64,000 nucleotides of DNA from Paraburkholderia sp. (lineage in GTDB: Bacteria; Pseudomonadota; Gammaproteobacteria; Burkholderiales; Burkholderiaceae). Shown here one piece after another: positions 1 through 6,970 of the stretch (positions within the stretch are counted from its first letter, which is position 1; each line of letters begins with the position of its first letter). The translations under genes were made by a program, and so were the position numbers. The notes below the pieces were generated by a model. That model was not told the DNA's origin and searched no databases. It worked only from the letters and a program-made list of their open reading frames with translations. The stretch is taken from contig NZ_JAPWKB010000005.1 of the NCBI RefSeq assembly GCF_028283785.1, positions 310,001-374,000 on the forward strand, written 5' to 3'.

Positions 1-221
1 GACATCAGCGCCATGTTGCGCACGGCGATGGCGCGATCCTGAATCGACGAGCGCAATTCGTTTGCGAAGCGGGCTTCGGAATTGTTGACGCGAGAGATCT
101 CGTCGAGCTTCGCGTTCAGGTCGGACAAGCCATAAAACGCTACCGAAGCAAGCGCGATCAGCAACAACGTCAGCAATCCGAATCCAAAGATGAGCCGGGT
201 AGATAACTTAAGGTTTTTCAT
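1..221 (-). CDS. Methyl-accepting chemotaxis protein, N-terminal fragment (runs off the window)
   Basis: Only the first 73 codons are inside the window; the gene continues beyond base 1. The protein starts MKNLKLSTRLIFGFGLL, a short basic N-terminus followed by a hydrophobic segment at about residues 9-31. A helical periplasmic region follows (LSDLNAKLDEISRVNNSEARF). This is the usual beginning of a four-helix-bundle chemoreceptor, and it resembles the complete receptor at 44344-45894. A GAGG ribosome-binding sequence lies upstream of the ATG. Ligand-binding specificity and the signalling domain cannot be seen. The class is inferred from the N-terminus alone. Confidence 0.7.
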   Translation of the reverse strand, partial: MKNLKLSTRLIFGFGLLTLLLIALASVAFYGLSDLNAKLDEISRVNNSEARFANELRSSIQDRAIAVRNMALM

Positions 222-350
222 CTGCACTTGATCCTCTGTCGCCGTGCCGTTTAGGAGATTACGACTTGTTTACGGCATGCTGACAGCGGAATGAAGAGCA
301 ATCTGCAACGACTTTTTGACGCAGACCAAAGTCCGCGCGTTGCATTCACA

Positions 351-1244
351 TCACGCGAAGTAATCGGTTTCGCGTAGATCGGTCAAAAGCGCCGGATGCT
401 CCGGTTGCCAGCCCAGCGTCTCGCGCGTGATGGCGCTGGAAGCGTGATTGTCGAGCGCGACGAATCGCGCGATCCAGTCGAAATGCGCGGCCGCTTCGTC
501 CGGTGTGAGACTGCGCGCGGGCACGCCCAATCCCGCGCCGATGGTCTCGGCAATCGACCGCATCGGCACGCCCTCTTCGGCGACGCCGTGCAGCCGCGAG
601 CCCGCTGCCGCGCGTTCGAGCGCAAGACGGAACAGCGCGGCAGCGTCGAAGCGATGCACGGCCGGCCATCGGTTCGCGCCGTCCCCGACATAAGCCGCCA
701 CGCCCGTGCGCCGCGCGATGCCGATCAACGCGGGCACGAAACCGTGATCGCCGGCGCCGTGAACCGTCGGCGACAACCGCACGACGCTGGTGCGAACGCC
801 GCGCGCCGCCGCATCGATCACCAGCGCTTCCGACGCGGCGCGCGGGTGCGCCGTGCCGCCATCGTGCGGCGTGTCGTTTTCGGTGGCGATGCGGTTACCC
901 GCGACCAGTGCCGTGCCCGAGGTGGACACGAACGGCTTGCCGCTGCCTTCGAGCGCGTCGATCATCGCGGTAATCGCGCGACGGTCGGTTTCGGCGGCTG
1001 CGGCCATCGCGGAGAAGTCGTGTACGTAGGCCAGATGAATCACGCCATCCGATGCGCGCGCGCCGGCGGCAAGGCTGGCGGGGTCCGATAGATCGCCGCG
1101 ATGCACGTCGGCGCCGAACGCTTTCAGCGTGTCGGCGGCGGCGTCGTTGCGGGCCAGCCCCAGGACCGTGTGTCCTGCGGTGATAAGCTGATGAACGGTC
1201 GCTTCGCCGATAAACCCCGTCGCCCCGGTGACGAATACTCGCAT
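351..1244 (-). CDS. NAD(P)-dependent epimerase/SDR family oxidoreductase
   Basis: This is a 297-residue extended short-chain dehydrogenase. The nucleotide-binding glycine motif GATGFIGEA is at residues 7-15, a serine-containing strand reads STSGTALV, and the C-terminal substrate region includes GDGANRWPAVHR. The usual YxxxK catalytic pair is not evident: the corresponding position reads HPRAASEAL. This variant recurs in a subgroup of these proteins, so the chemistry may not be a classical dehydrogenation. It is transcribed divergently from the MmyB-type regulator at 1325, a common arrangement in which the regulator controls the oxidoreductase. The substrate is unknown. Confidence 0.85.
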   Translation of the reverse strand: MRVFVTGATGFIGEATVHQLITAGHTVLGLARNDAAADTLKAFGADVHRGDLSDPASLAAGARASDGVIHLAYVHDFSAMAAAAETDRRAITAMIDALEGSGKPFVSTSGTALVAGNRIATENDTPHDGGTAHPRAASEALVIDAAARGVRTSVVRLSPTVHGAGDHGFVPALIGIARRTGVAAYVGDGANRWPAVHRFDAAALFRLALERAAAGSRLHGVAEEGVPMRSIAETIGAGLGVPARSLTPDEAAAHFDWIARFVALDNHASSAITRETLGWQPEHPALLTDLRETDYFA

Positions 1245-1324
1245 GTCAAACTCCTCGTGATGTTCGAATCGGATTCATGATTCTCGTATGTGGCTTGAGA
1301 CCGTAAAAGCCGGGAGCGTATACC

Positions 1325-2266
1325 GTGATGCCTGTTAACACCCTCAGCATGCTGAACACGGCCACGCCGTCGCTCGGCGCTTTCTTGCGCGATCGCCGCT
1401 CGCGTCTCGCACCCGGTCCCGAGGTTCAGGGACGACGCCGGACGCCCGGCTTGCGGCGCGAAGAAGTGGCGAGTCGCGCGAACGTCAGCGTCGCGTGGTA
1501 CACGTGGCTGGAACAGGGTCGCGGCGGTCCGCCGTCGGACGAGGTGCTGGAGCGTCTCGCACGGGCGCTCGAACTCGATGCCGCCAGTCGCGAGATGATG
1601 TTTCTGCTGGCGCAGCAGCGTCCGCCACCGCGCCTCGCTCCGGTCGATCTGCCGCCCGTCGCGCCTGCGGTACAACGCGTGCTCGACGGCATGCCGACCA
1701 GCCCCGCGCTGGTCAAAACACCAACCTGGGATGTAGTCGCGTGGAACGCGGCGGCGACCGCCGTGCTGGCCGACTACGCGTCGTTGCCGGTGCGCGAGCG
1801 CAATGTATTAAGGCGGATTTTCAGCGACACGCACGCTCAGGTCGCCATGCCCGATTGGGAAGACGTCGCGCGATTCGCGATTTCGGTGTTCCGGATCGAC
1901 GTTGCGCGCGCGGGCAACCTGCCCGAGGCGGCAGAACTGGTCGCGGAACTGGAGGAGAGCAGCGCTGCGTTTCGTCGGCTATGGGCCGAGAACGATGTGC
2001 GCAACCACGCGGGCGGGATCAAGCGGCTGCGTCACCCGGTGCTTGGATTGATCACGCTCGAATACTCGGCGTATTCGGTGGAGGACGCGGAAGGCTTGAG
2101 CGTCGTCGTCTTCACACCGACCATCGCCGCCGAGGTTCGCGCGATAGAACGCTTGATTGCCGCTCGCGCTCACGCGGCACAAGCGGAAGAAGCGTCACAC
2201 GGAGTGCCTGCACTCGCGCAGCCGTCGGAAATAGCGTCCGGCGCACCATCGAAAGCACCGGCGTAA
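1325..2266 (+). CDS. XRE/MmyB-type helix-turn-helix transcriptional regulator
   Basis: The protein is 313 residues long. The N-terminal third is a Cro/C1-type helix-turn-helix (LGAFLRDRRSRL, then GLRREEVASRANVSVAWYTW and EQGRGGPPS). The rest is the MmyB ligand-binding domain (TPTWDVVAWNAAATAVLADY, later LRHPVLGLITLEY). This two-domain form is known from actinobacterial and proteobacterial regulators that usually sit beside, and control, a short-chain dehydrogenase; here that neighbour is the divergent gene at 351-1244. The start is GTG 1325 or the adjacent ATG 1328, with GGAG at 1313-1316 as the likely ribosome-binding site. The 80-bp divergent gap contains GAATCGGATTC (1266-1276), a near-palindrome that could be its operator. 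Confidence 0.9.
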   Translation: MMPVNTLSMLNTATPSLGAFLRDRRSRLAPGPEVQGRRRTPGLRREEVASRANVSVAWYTWLEQGRGGPPSDEVLERLARALELDAASREMMFLLAQQRPPPRLAPVDLPPVAPAVQRVLDGMPTSPALVKTPTWDVVAWNAAATAVLADYASLPVRERNVLRRIFSDTHAQVAMPDWEDVARFAISVFRIDVARAGNLPEAAELVAELEESSAAFRRLWAENDVRNHAGGIKRLRHPVLGLITLEYSAYSVEDAEGLSVVVFTPTIAAEVRAIERLIAARAHAAQAEEASHGVPALAQPSEIASGAPSKAPA

Positions 2267-2305
2267 TCGAGCCGTGGCGCCGCGCATGCGAGCGCCCGGC
2301 GTGGG

Positions 2306-3433
2306 CTACGAATTCGCGCCGCCTGCGCTACGGCACGAAAACCACCGGCGCGACGGCTTTTTCGCATCGACGACATCGGGCACGTTGCGCCACCAGCGTT
2401 CGCCGCGATGCGGCGCGGCCAGATCGACCCGCTCGCCCATCCGCGGCGTCGACAACGGAATACCGCGCGCCGCCGCCAGTCCCACCACCCGCTCGAACGG
2501 TTCCTGCCACTGGTGCATCGCCAGATCGAACGTGCCGTTGTGAATCGGCACCAGCCAGCGGCCGCGCAGATCGGCATGCGCCTGCACGGTGTCGTCCGGT
2601 TGCATATGCACATACGGCCACTGTGCATCGTAGGCGCCGGTTTCGATCAGCGTGACGTCGAACGGCCCGAGCCGATCGCCGATGGTCTTGAAGCCATCGA
2701 AATAACCGGTGTCGCCGCTGAAGAACACGCGCAGGTCGTCGTCGGCGATTACCCATGATGCCCACAAGGTGCTGTTCGAATCGAACAGACTGCGCCCGGA
2801 GAAATGTTGTGCGGGCGTCGCGGTCAGCGTCAGGCCGTCGATCGAGTCGGTTTGCCACCAGTCGAACTGGCGGACCTTGGCCGGATCGATGCCCCATTCG
2901 ATCAACCGGTCACCGACGCCGAGCGGCGTCAGAAACACGCCCGTCGTAGCGGCCAGCGCGAGCACGGTGTCGCGGTCCAGGTGGTCGTAGTGATCGTGCG
3001 ACAGGATCACGCCGCGCAACGGCGGCAAATCGGCCAGCGCGATGGGCGGCGCATGAAAGCGCTTCGGACCGACGCTTCGAAACGGCGACGCACGCTCCGC
3101 GAACACCGGATCGGTCAACCAGAACTGACCGCGCAATTTCAGCAACATGGTGGAATGGCCGAGCCGGTACAGGCTGCGATCCGGCGCGGCGTCGAGTTGC
3201 GCGCGCGTCAGCGGATCGACCGGCAGCGCGCCGCCCGGCACCGTGTCCGCCGGCTTTCTGAACAGCATGTTCCACATGATGCGCAAGGTCTTGCCGAAGC
3301 CTTCGACAGGACGCGGCCGCGCGTTGCGAAAACGCTCGCCGTCATGCTGCGCCGACGTGCGCGACAGTTCGCGCCCGCGCCTTGCGGCGGTGAATCCCAA
3401 CGCGCGCCCCAAAAAACCGCTGACCGAATTCAT
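2306..3433 (-). CDS. MBL-fold metallo-hydrolase (NAPE-PLD/UlaG-like)
   Basis: A 375-residue metallo-beta-lactamase-fold protein. The metal-binding motif HDHYDH occupies about residues 146-151 (ILSHDHYDHLD), and additional ligands are suggested by FSGDTGYFDG and the late VPIHNGTFDLAMHQW. The N-terminal region (about 1-90, with DGERFRN and LGHSTMLLKL) is typical of the proteobacterial branch related to N-acyl-phosphatidylethanolamine phospholipase D. No clear signal peptide is visible. It is divergent from the TetR gene at 3517, with an inverted repeat in the 83-bp gap, so repression by that regulator is likely. The substrate cannot be told from sequence. The last 20 or so residues are low-conservation sequence. 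Confidence 0.88.
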   Translation of the reverse strand: MNSVSGFLGRALGFTAARRGRELSRTSAQHDGERFRNARPRPVEGFGKTLRIMWNMLFRKPADTVPGGALPVDPLTRAQLDAAPDRSLYRLGHSTMLLKLRGQFWLTDPVFAERASPFRSVGPKRFHAPPIALADLPPLRGVILSHDHYDHLDRDTVLALAATTGVFLTPLGVGDRLIEWGIDPAKVRQFDWWQTDSIDGLTLTATPAQHFSGRSLFDSNSTLWASWVIADDDLRVFFSGDTGYFDGFKTIGDRLGPFDVTLIETGAYDAQWPYVHMQPDDTVQAHADLRGRWLVPIHNGTFDLAMHQWQEPFERVVGLAAARGIPLSTPRMGERVDLAAPHRGERWWRNVPDVVDAKKPSRRWFSCRSAGGANS

Positions 3434-3468
3434 ACGATGCGTCCCGACACGGAAAGTAGACTGATCAG

Positions 3469-3499
3469 TGTAGTTTATTCGAGAAAAAAGTAAACTGCA
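3469..3499. promoter_or_regulatory. Candidate TetR operator between the metallo-hydrolase and TetR genes
   Basis: An inverted repeat with arms TGTAGTTTA (3469-3477) and TAAACTGCA (3491-3499) has one mismatch and a 13-base spacer. It is preceded by the perfect palindrome ACTGATCAGT (3460-3469). It lies in the AT-rich gap between two divergent starts, where a TetR-family repressor normally binds. The role is inferred from position and symmetry. Confidence 0.55.
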
Positions 3500-3516
3500 C
3501 GGTGTAAAATTTAAAC

Positions 3517-4149
3517 ATGAACACCCGCACCGCCGACCTCACGCCCCAACGTCTGACCGATCGCAAGCGCGTCGCCGTCATCGCCGCCGCTATCGAAGAA
3601 TTTCTCGCGGCCGGTTTCGACGCGACCAGCATGGACCGGATCGCCGCGCGCGCGAACGTGTCGAAGCGCACCGTGTATAACCATTTCCCGAGCAAGGAAG
3701 CGCTGTTCGCCGCGATCCTGCATCGGTTATGGGAAGCGAGTCATGAGGGCGAGGCGCCTGCGTATCGCGGCGACCAGCCGTTGCGGCCGCAACTGATGGC
3801 GTTGCTGACGCGCAAGCTGCGTCTGATGAACGACGACGCGTTTTTGTCGTTGGCGCGGGTGGCGATCGCCGCGGGCATTCATTCGCCGGAACGAGCGCGC
3901 GACATGGTCGCGCGGATGGGCGAGCGCGAAGAAGATCTGACGGTATGGATTCGTGCCGCCGCGATGGATGGGCGACTCGCTGCCGACGACCCGGTGTTCG
4001 CGTCGCAGCAGTTGCAGGGTCTGGTGAAGGGTTTTGCGTTCTGGCCGCAGGTAACGATGGGCCAGCCGCCGTTGACCGACGACGAACGCAGCCGCGTGGC
4101 CGCGTCAGCCGCCGATATGTTTCTTGCGTGCTACGCGTCGGCGTCGTGA
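3517..4149 (+). CDS. TetR/AcrR family transcriptional regulator
   Basis: A 210-residue regulator with an N-terminal TetR helix-turn-helix at about residues 20-65 (AAIEEFLAAGFDATSMDRIAARANVSKRTVYNHFPSKEALFAAIL). The helical C-terminal ligand domain contains LRLMNDDAFLSLARVAIAAG and the ending WPQVTMGQPPLTDDERSRVAASAADMFLACY, features of the AefR-like C-terminal type. It starts 84 bases from the divergent metallo-hydrolase gene and probably represses it and itself through the inverted repeat at 3469-3499. The ligand is unknown. Confidence 0.92.
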   Translation: MNTRTADLTPQRLTDRKRVAVIAAAIEEFLAAGFDATSMDRIAARANVSKRTVYNHFPSKEALFAAILHRLWEASHEGEAPAYRGDQPLRPQLMALLTRKLRLMNDDAFLSLARVAIAAGIHSPERARDMVARMGEREEDLTVWIRAAAMDGRLAADDPVFASQQLQGLVKGFAFWPQVTMGQPPLTDDERSRVAASAADMFLACYASAS

Positions 4150-4159
4150 GCTGGCGTGA

Positions 4160-4534
4160 TTATTCCGGTCGCGCCGACTGCGCATCGACATACACCCACG
4201 CCGACACGCCCGAGGCCAGTACCACGCGGTCGCGTCGATACGCATCGACTTCGTAGTCGTCCGCGTGCTGCAACTCCGCCGGCGTGATGGCGAACACCAT
4301 GCCGCTTACCGAGTCGGCCGGATTGCCGCTATACGTGACCACCGGATGATGCGTCTTGCCGCTCGTCGCCACGACCGCCGCGTCTTCTATCTTCAGCATC
4401 GTCAATGCGTAAGCCGGCATCTGGTCGGCGTCGCCGTCTAGCTTGCGGCCGAACGTGGCGAGTTGAACCTGTTCGAGTTGCAACGTGCCATACGAAAACA
4501 GACGCTCCGAATACACCTGATCGGTACTGGTCAT
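4160..4534 (-). CDS. Gamma-glutamylcyclotransferase (AIG2-like) family protein
   Basis: A 124-residue single-domain protein with the family signature YGTLQ at residues 15-19 (LFSYGTLQLEQVQ). The typical later segment SGMVFAITPAELQHADDYEVDAYRR supplies the acidic residue expected in the cyclotransferase pocket, and YRRDRVVLASG precedes the last strand. Members cyclise gamma-glutamyl amines or related compounds, but most bacterial ones have no defined substrate. It converges on the TetR gene, whose stop is 10 bases away, and is not obviously part of an operon. Confidence 0.85.
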   Translation of the reverse strand: MTSTDQVYSERLFSYGTLQLEQVQLATFGRKLDGDADQMPAYALTMLKIEDAAVVATSGKTHHPVVTYSGNPADSVSGMVFAITPAELQHADDYEVDAYRRDRVVLASGVSAWVYVDAQSARPE

Positions 4535-4936
4535 AATGTGAACCGCGTTGATGAATGATCGAACGATTCTACCTACAGACTCGCATTTTCGTGATCTCGC
4601 GGACAGGTCGGCCTTTTATAGACATACGCGTGATACGCGTCGCGAACTGGTTGTTCGCGCCCGTGCCCGAGTTACCGAGGAAACTGCTGCTCGAACCGAT
4701 TTCAGCCTGCACCGGCACGCTACGACCCGACACCGTGTTGCTGCCCGATGCCTTCTGCCAGATCGCGAGCAGGTACACGTCGGTACGCTTCGACGGTTTG
4801 CCCACACTAGCGCCGCGGCGATCGCCGCCACGGCTTCACCGCTCACACCGGCCGATTCACAAGACATGTTGCTGCAACCCGTAGAATTGATGCGGTTCGA
4901 TCATCAATGACCGGCTAACGGAATAACGCTTCCATC
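4535..4936. other. 402-bp gap with no supported gene
   Basis: No reading frame here has a convincing start, ribosome-binding site and family match. On the minus strand two overlapping frames are mildly protein-like. One begins at 4867 (MSCESAGVSGEAVAAIAAAL). The other, running left from about 4805, contains VYLLAIWQKASGSNTVSG. A single frameshift would join them, so a decayed small gene is possible. A promoter for the kinase gene at 4937 should also lie here, but none is clear. Confidence 0.4.
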
Positions 4937-6298
4937 GTGACGACCACACTTGAACAACTGAAGGCGGGACAACTTGCCGGTGCGCGGCAACTGAAGCTCG
5001 CGTGCGGGTTGACCGAATTCCCGCGCGAGATTTTCGATCTCGCCGACACGCTCGAAGTCCTCGACCTGTCCGGCAATGCACTGTCGACACTGCCCGACGA
5101 TTTGCCGCGGCTTAGCCGTCTGCGAATCCTGTTCGCGTCGAATAACCGCTTTACCGAATTGCCCGCGATGCTGGGGCAATTCCCGCAACTCAGCATGGTC
5201 GGCTTCAAGGCGAACCGGATTCGCACCGTGCCCGGCGCTGCGCTCGGGCCGCAGCTTCGCTGGCTGATCCTGACGGATAACGATATCGACGCATTGCCCG
5301 CGGAAATCGGCGCGTGTTCGCAACTCCAGAAGTTGATGCTCGCGGGCAACCGCTTGCGCGCGTTGCCGCCCGAGATGGCCGCATGCACGCGTCTCGAACT
5401 CGTGCGTCTTGCGGCGAACCAGTTGAGCGCACTACCCGACTGGCTATTGCGCTTGCCGCGATTGACGTGGCTCGCTTACGCAGGCAATCCGTTTAGCGAA
5501 GCACTCGAACACACCGCGTCGATCGATACGCCGGTCGCGGAGATTGCGTGGACGTCGCTTGCGCTCGAACACACGCTCGGTGAAGGCGCGTCGGGCGTGA
5601 TCTATCGCGCGACGCTGCGCGCAGACGACAGCGACCAGCCGCGTCCCGCGCAGCATGTCGCGCTCAAGCTGTTCAAAGGCGCAGTCACGAGCGACGGTCT
5701 GCCCGACTGCGAAATGGCCGCGTGCATTCATGCGAGTCGTCATCCGAACCTGATCCCGGTGATCGGCAAGGTGAAAGATCATCCGGACGGCACGCATGGA
5801 CTGGTGATGACGCTGATCGATCCCGCGTTCGACAATCTCGCCGGACCACCGAGCATGGCATCCTGTACCCGCGATATCTACCGCGACGGCCTTCGCTTCG
5901 ACAACGCTGCGGCGTTGCGAATCGCGCATGGCATCGCGTCGGCAGCGAGTCATCTGCATCGACGCGGCGTGATGCACGGCGACCTGTACGCGCACAACAT
6001 CCTGCATGGCGGCGACGGCCGCGCGTTGCTCGGTGACTTCGGCGCGGCATCGTTTTTCGCGCCTGACGATCACGAACTCGCCCGCGCGTTGCAACGTCTC
6101 GAAGTACGCGCATTCGGTTGTCTGCTAGAAGAACTGATCGAACGTAGCGACGTAAGAACAGCCATTGGCGCAAGCGACGTCGATGCATTGCTCGAAGCCT
6201 GTCTAAGCGAACAGGTTGACGAGCGGCCGTCATTCGATACGATCACGATGCGGCTGTCCGCGTGGCTGTCCGGGCTCACCGCAATCTCACCGCTTTAG
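4937..6298 (+). CDS. Leucine-rich-repeat protein with C-terminal Ser/Thr-type protein kinase domain
   Basis: The protein has 453 residues and begins at GTG. Residues about 34-190 are a run of leucine-rich repeats of about 23 residues (LEVLDLSGNALSTLPDDL, LRWLILTDNDIDALPAEI, LQKLMLAGNRLRALPPEM). Residues about 205-445 are a kinase fold: glycine loop LGEGASGVIY (214-223), ATP-anchoring lysine in VALKLF (Lys244), catalytic loop MHGDLYAHNIL (Asp349, Asn354) and metal-binding DFG (367-369). The usual HRD is HGD, so the arginine that contacts an activation-loop phosphate is absent, but the catalytic residues are present. There is no signal peptide or membrane segment, so it is probably cytoplasmic. 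Similar LRR-kinases occur in Burkholderia and Pseudomonas; the target is unknown. Confidence 0.88.
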   Translation: MTTTLEQLKAGQLAGARQLKLACGLTEFPREIFDLADTLEVLDLSGNALSTLPDDLPRLSRLRILFASNNRFTELPAMLGQFPQLSMVGFKANRIRTVPGAALGPQLRWLILTDNDIDALPAEIGACSQLQKLMLAGNRLRALPPEMAACTRLELVRLAANQLSALPDWLLRLPRLTWLAYAGNPFSEALEHTASIDTPVAEIAWTSLALEHTLGEGASGVIYRATLRADDSDQPRPAQHVALKLFKGAVTSDGLPDCEMAACIHASRHPNLIPVIGKVKDHPDGTHGLVMTLIDPAFDNLAGPPSMASCTRDIYRDGLRFDNAAALRIAHGIASAASHLHRRGVMHGDLYAHNILHGGDGRALLGDFGAASFFAPDDHELARALQRLEVRAFGCLLEELIERSDVRTAIGASDVDALLEACLSEQVDERPSFDTITMRLSAWLSGLTAISPL

Positions 6299-6333
6299 CC
6301 AAAGCTATTCAATAAGCTTAGCGTCGATCATGT

Positions 6334-6361
6334 CTTTAGCGATTTCAATATCGCTAAAGAA
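6334..6361. repeat. Perfect 10-bp inverted repeat downstream of the LRR-kinase gene
   Basis: Arms TCTTTAGCGA (6334-6343) and TCGCTAAAGA (6352-6361) are exact complements around an 8-base loop. There is no T-run after it, so it is not a standard terminator. Related TTAGCG (6319-6324) and CGCTAAG (6411-6417) copies flank it, which looks more like clustered protein-binding sites or an RNA hairpin. Function unknown. Confidence 0.6.
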
Positions 6362-6616
6362 CTTTCCACTCGGCATGGCGCTGTCTACGCAACTTTACGT
6401 AGGCGATTTCGCTAAGGCGCTTACGGATGACACCGTTCTTTCGTGTGCGTATGATCGCGGTCAATCCGGTAAATGCCGAATACCGCGTGTTCGACCCGCG
6501 CTGCTTTCAAATTAATTACATATCACGCTGATTCAGCTGCATTTCATTACGAACTGTCAGCTTCAACCGGTTCGAACCCGCCTTAGAAGAGGGATGTTTG
6601 CCTCGACAGAATACTC

Positions 6617-6637
6617 AAAGGCCCTTGCGGGCCTTTT
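6617..6637. terminator. Rho-independent terminator
   Basis: The stem AAAGGCCC (6617-6624) pairs with GGGCCTTT (6629-6636) around a 4-base loop, followed by a short T stretch. Symmetric A and T tails mean it could act on either strand. On the plus strand it would end transcripts from the kinase region before the next operon. Confidence 0.7.
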
Positions 6638-6772
6638 GACGTTAGTGAAGCACGCGCTTTGCACCCAAATGATGCCAAGCGTTTTGTAAGCTATTGCGAA
6701 TGCGTGACTCATAAGGTCTCGCGTCGGCAATCGAGTCGTTGGTTTCAAAATGCAACCCAGAAGGAGACCGTA

Positions 6773-6970
6773 GTGCCATCAACCGAACAATCCGGCCGTT
6801 CCTGGCTTTGGTTAATCTTGCTGATCCCGTATGTCGCGCTGCTTTGGCTGCCGTTCTATAACGACACGCAACCGTCGTTCGCGGGTTTTCCGTTCTTCTA
6901 CTGGTATCAGTTTCTGTGGGTTCCGCTCACGTCGGTGCTGATCTACGTCGTGTACCGGGGCCTTAAATGA
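6773..6970 (+). CDS. DUF3311 small membrane protein, symporter partner
   Basis: A 65-residue protein starting at GTG 6773, seven bases after a strong AAGGAG. It has two hydrophobic segments, WLWLILLIPYVALLWLPFY and YQFLWVPLTSVLIYVVYR, separated by a short polar loop (NDTQPSFAGFPFFYWY). This is the DUF3311 pattern, found immediately upstream of sodium:solute symporters. Its stop overlaps the symporter start (ATGA at 6967), so the two are translationally coupled. It probably acts as a small subunit or assembly factor of the transporter. Longer upstream extensions of this frame have no ribosome-binding site and non-membrane sequence. Confidence 0.85.
   Translation: MPSTEQSGRSWLWLILLIPYVALLWLPFYNDTQPSFAGFPFFYWYQFLWVPLTSVLIYVVYRGLK

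Larger units (their letters stand above)
6299..6772. other. 474-bp intergenic region with repeats and one terminator
   Basis: No supported gene lies here. The first 120 bases hold several TTAGCG/CGCTAA copies, including a perfect inverted repeat at 6334-6361. A terminator hairpin is at 6617-6637. The final 100 bases should carry the promoter of the DUF3311/symporter operon, whose ribosome-binding site AAGGAG is at 6761-6766. Confidence 0.6.
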
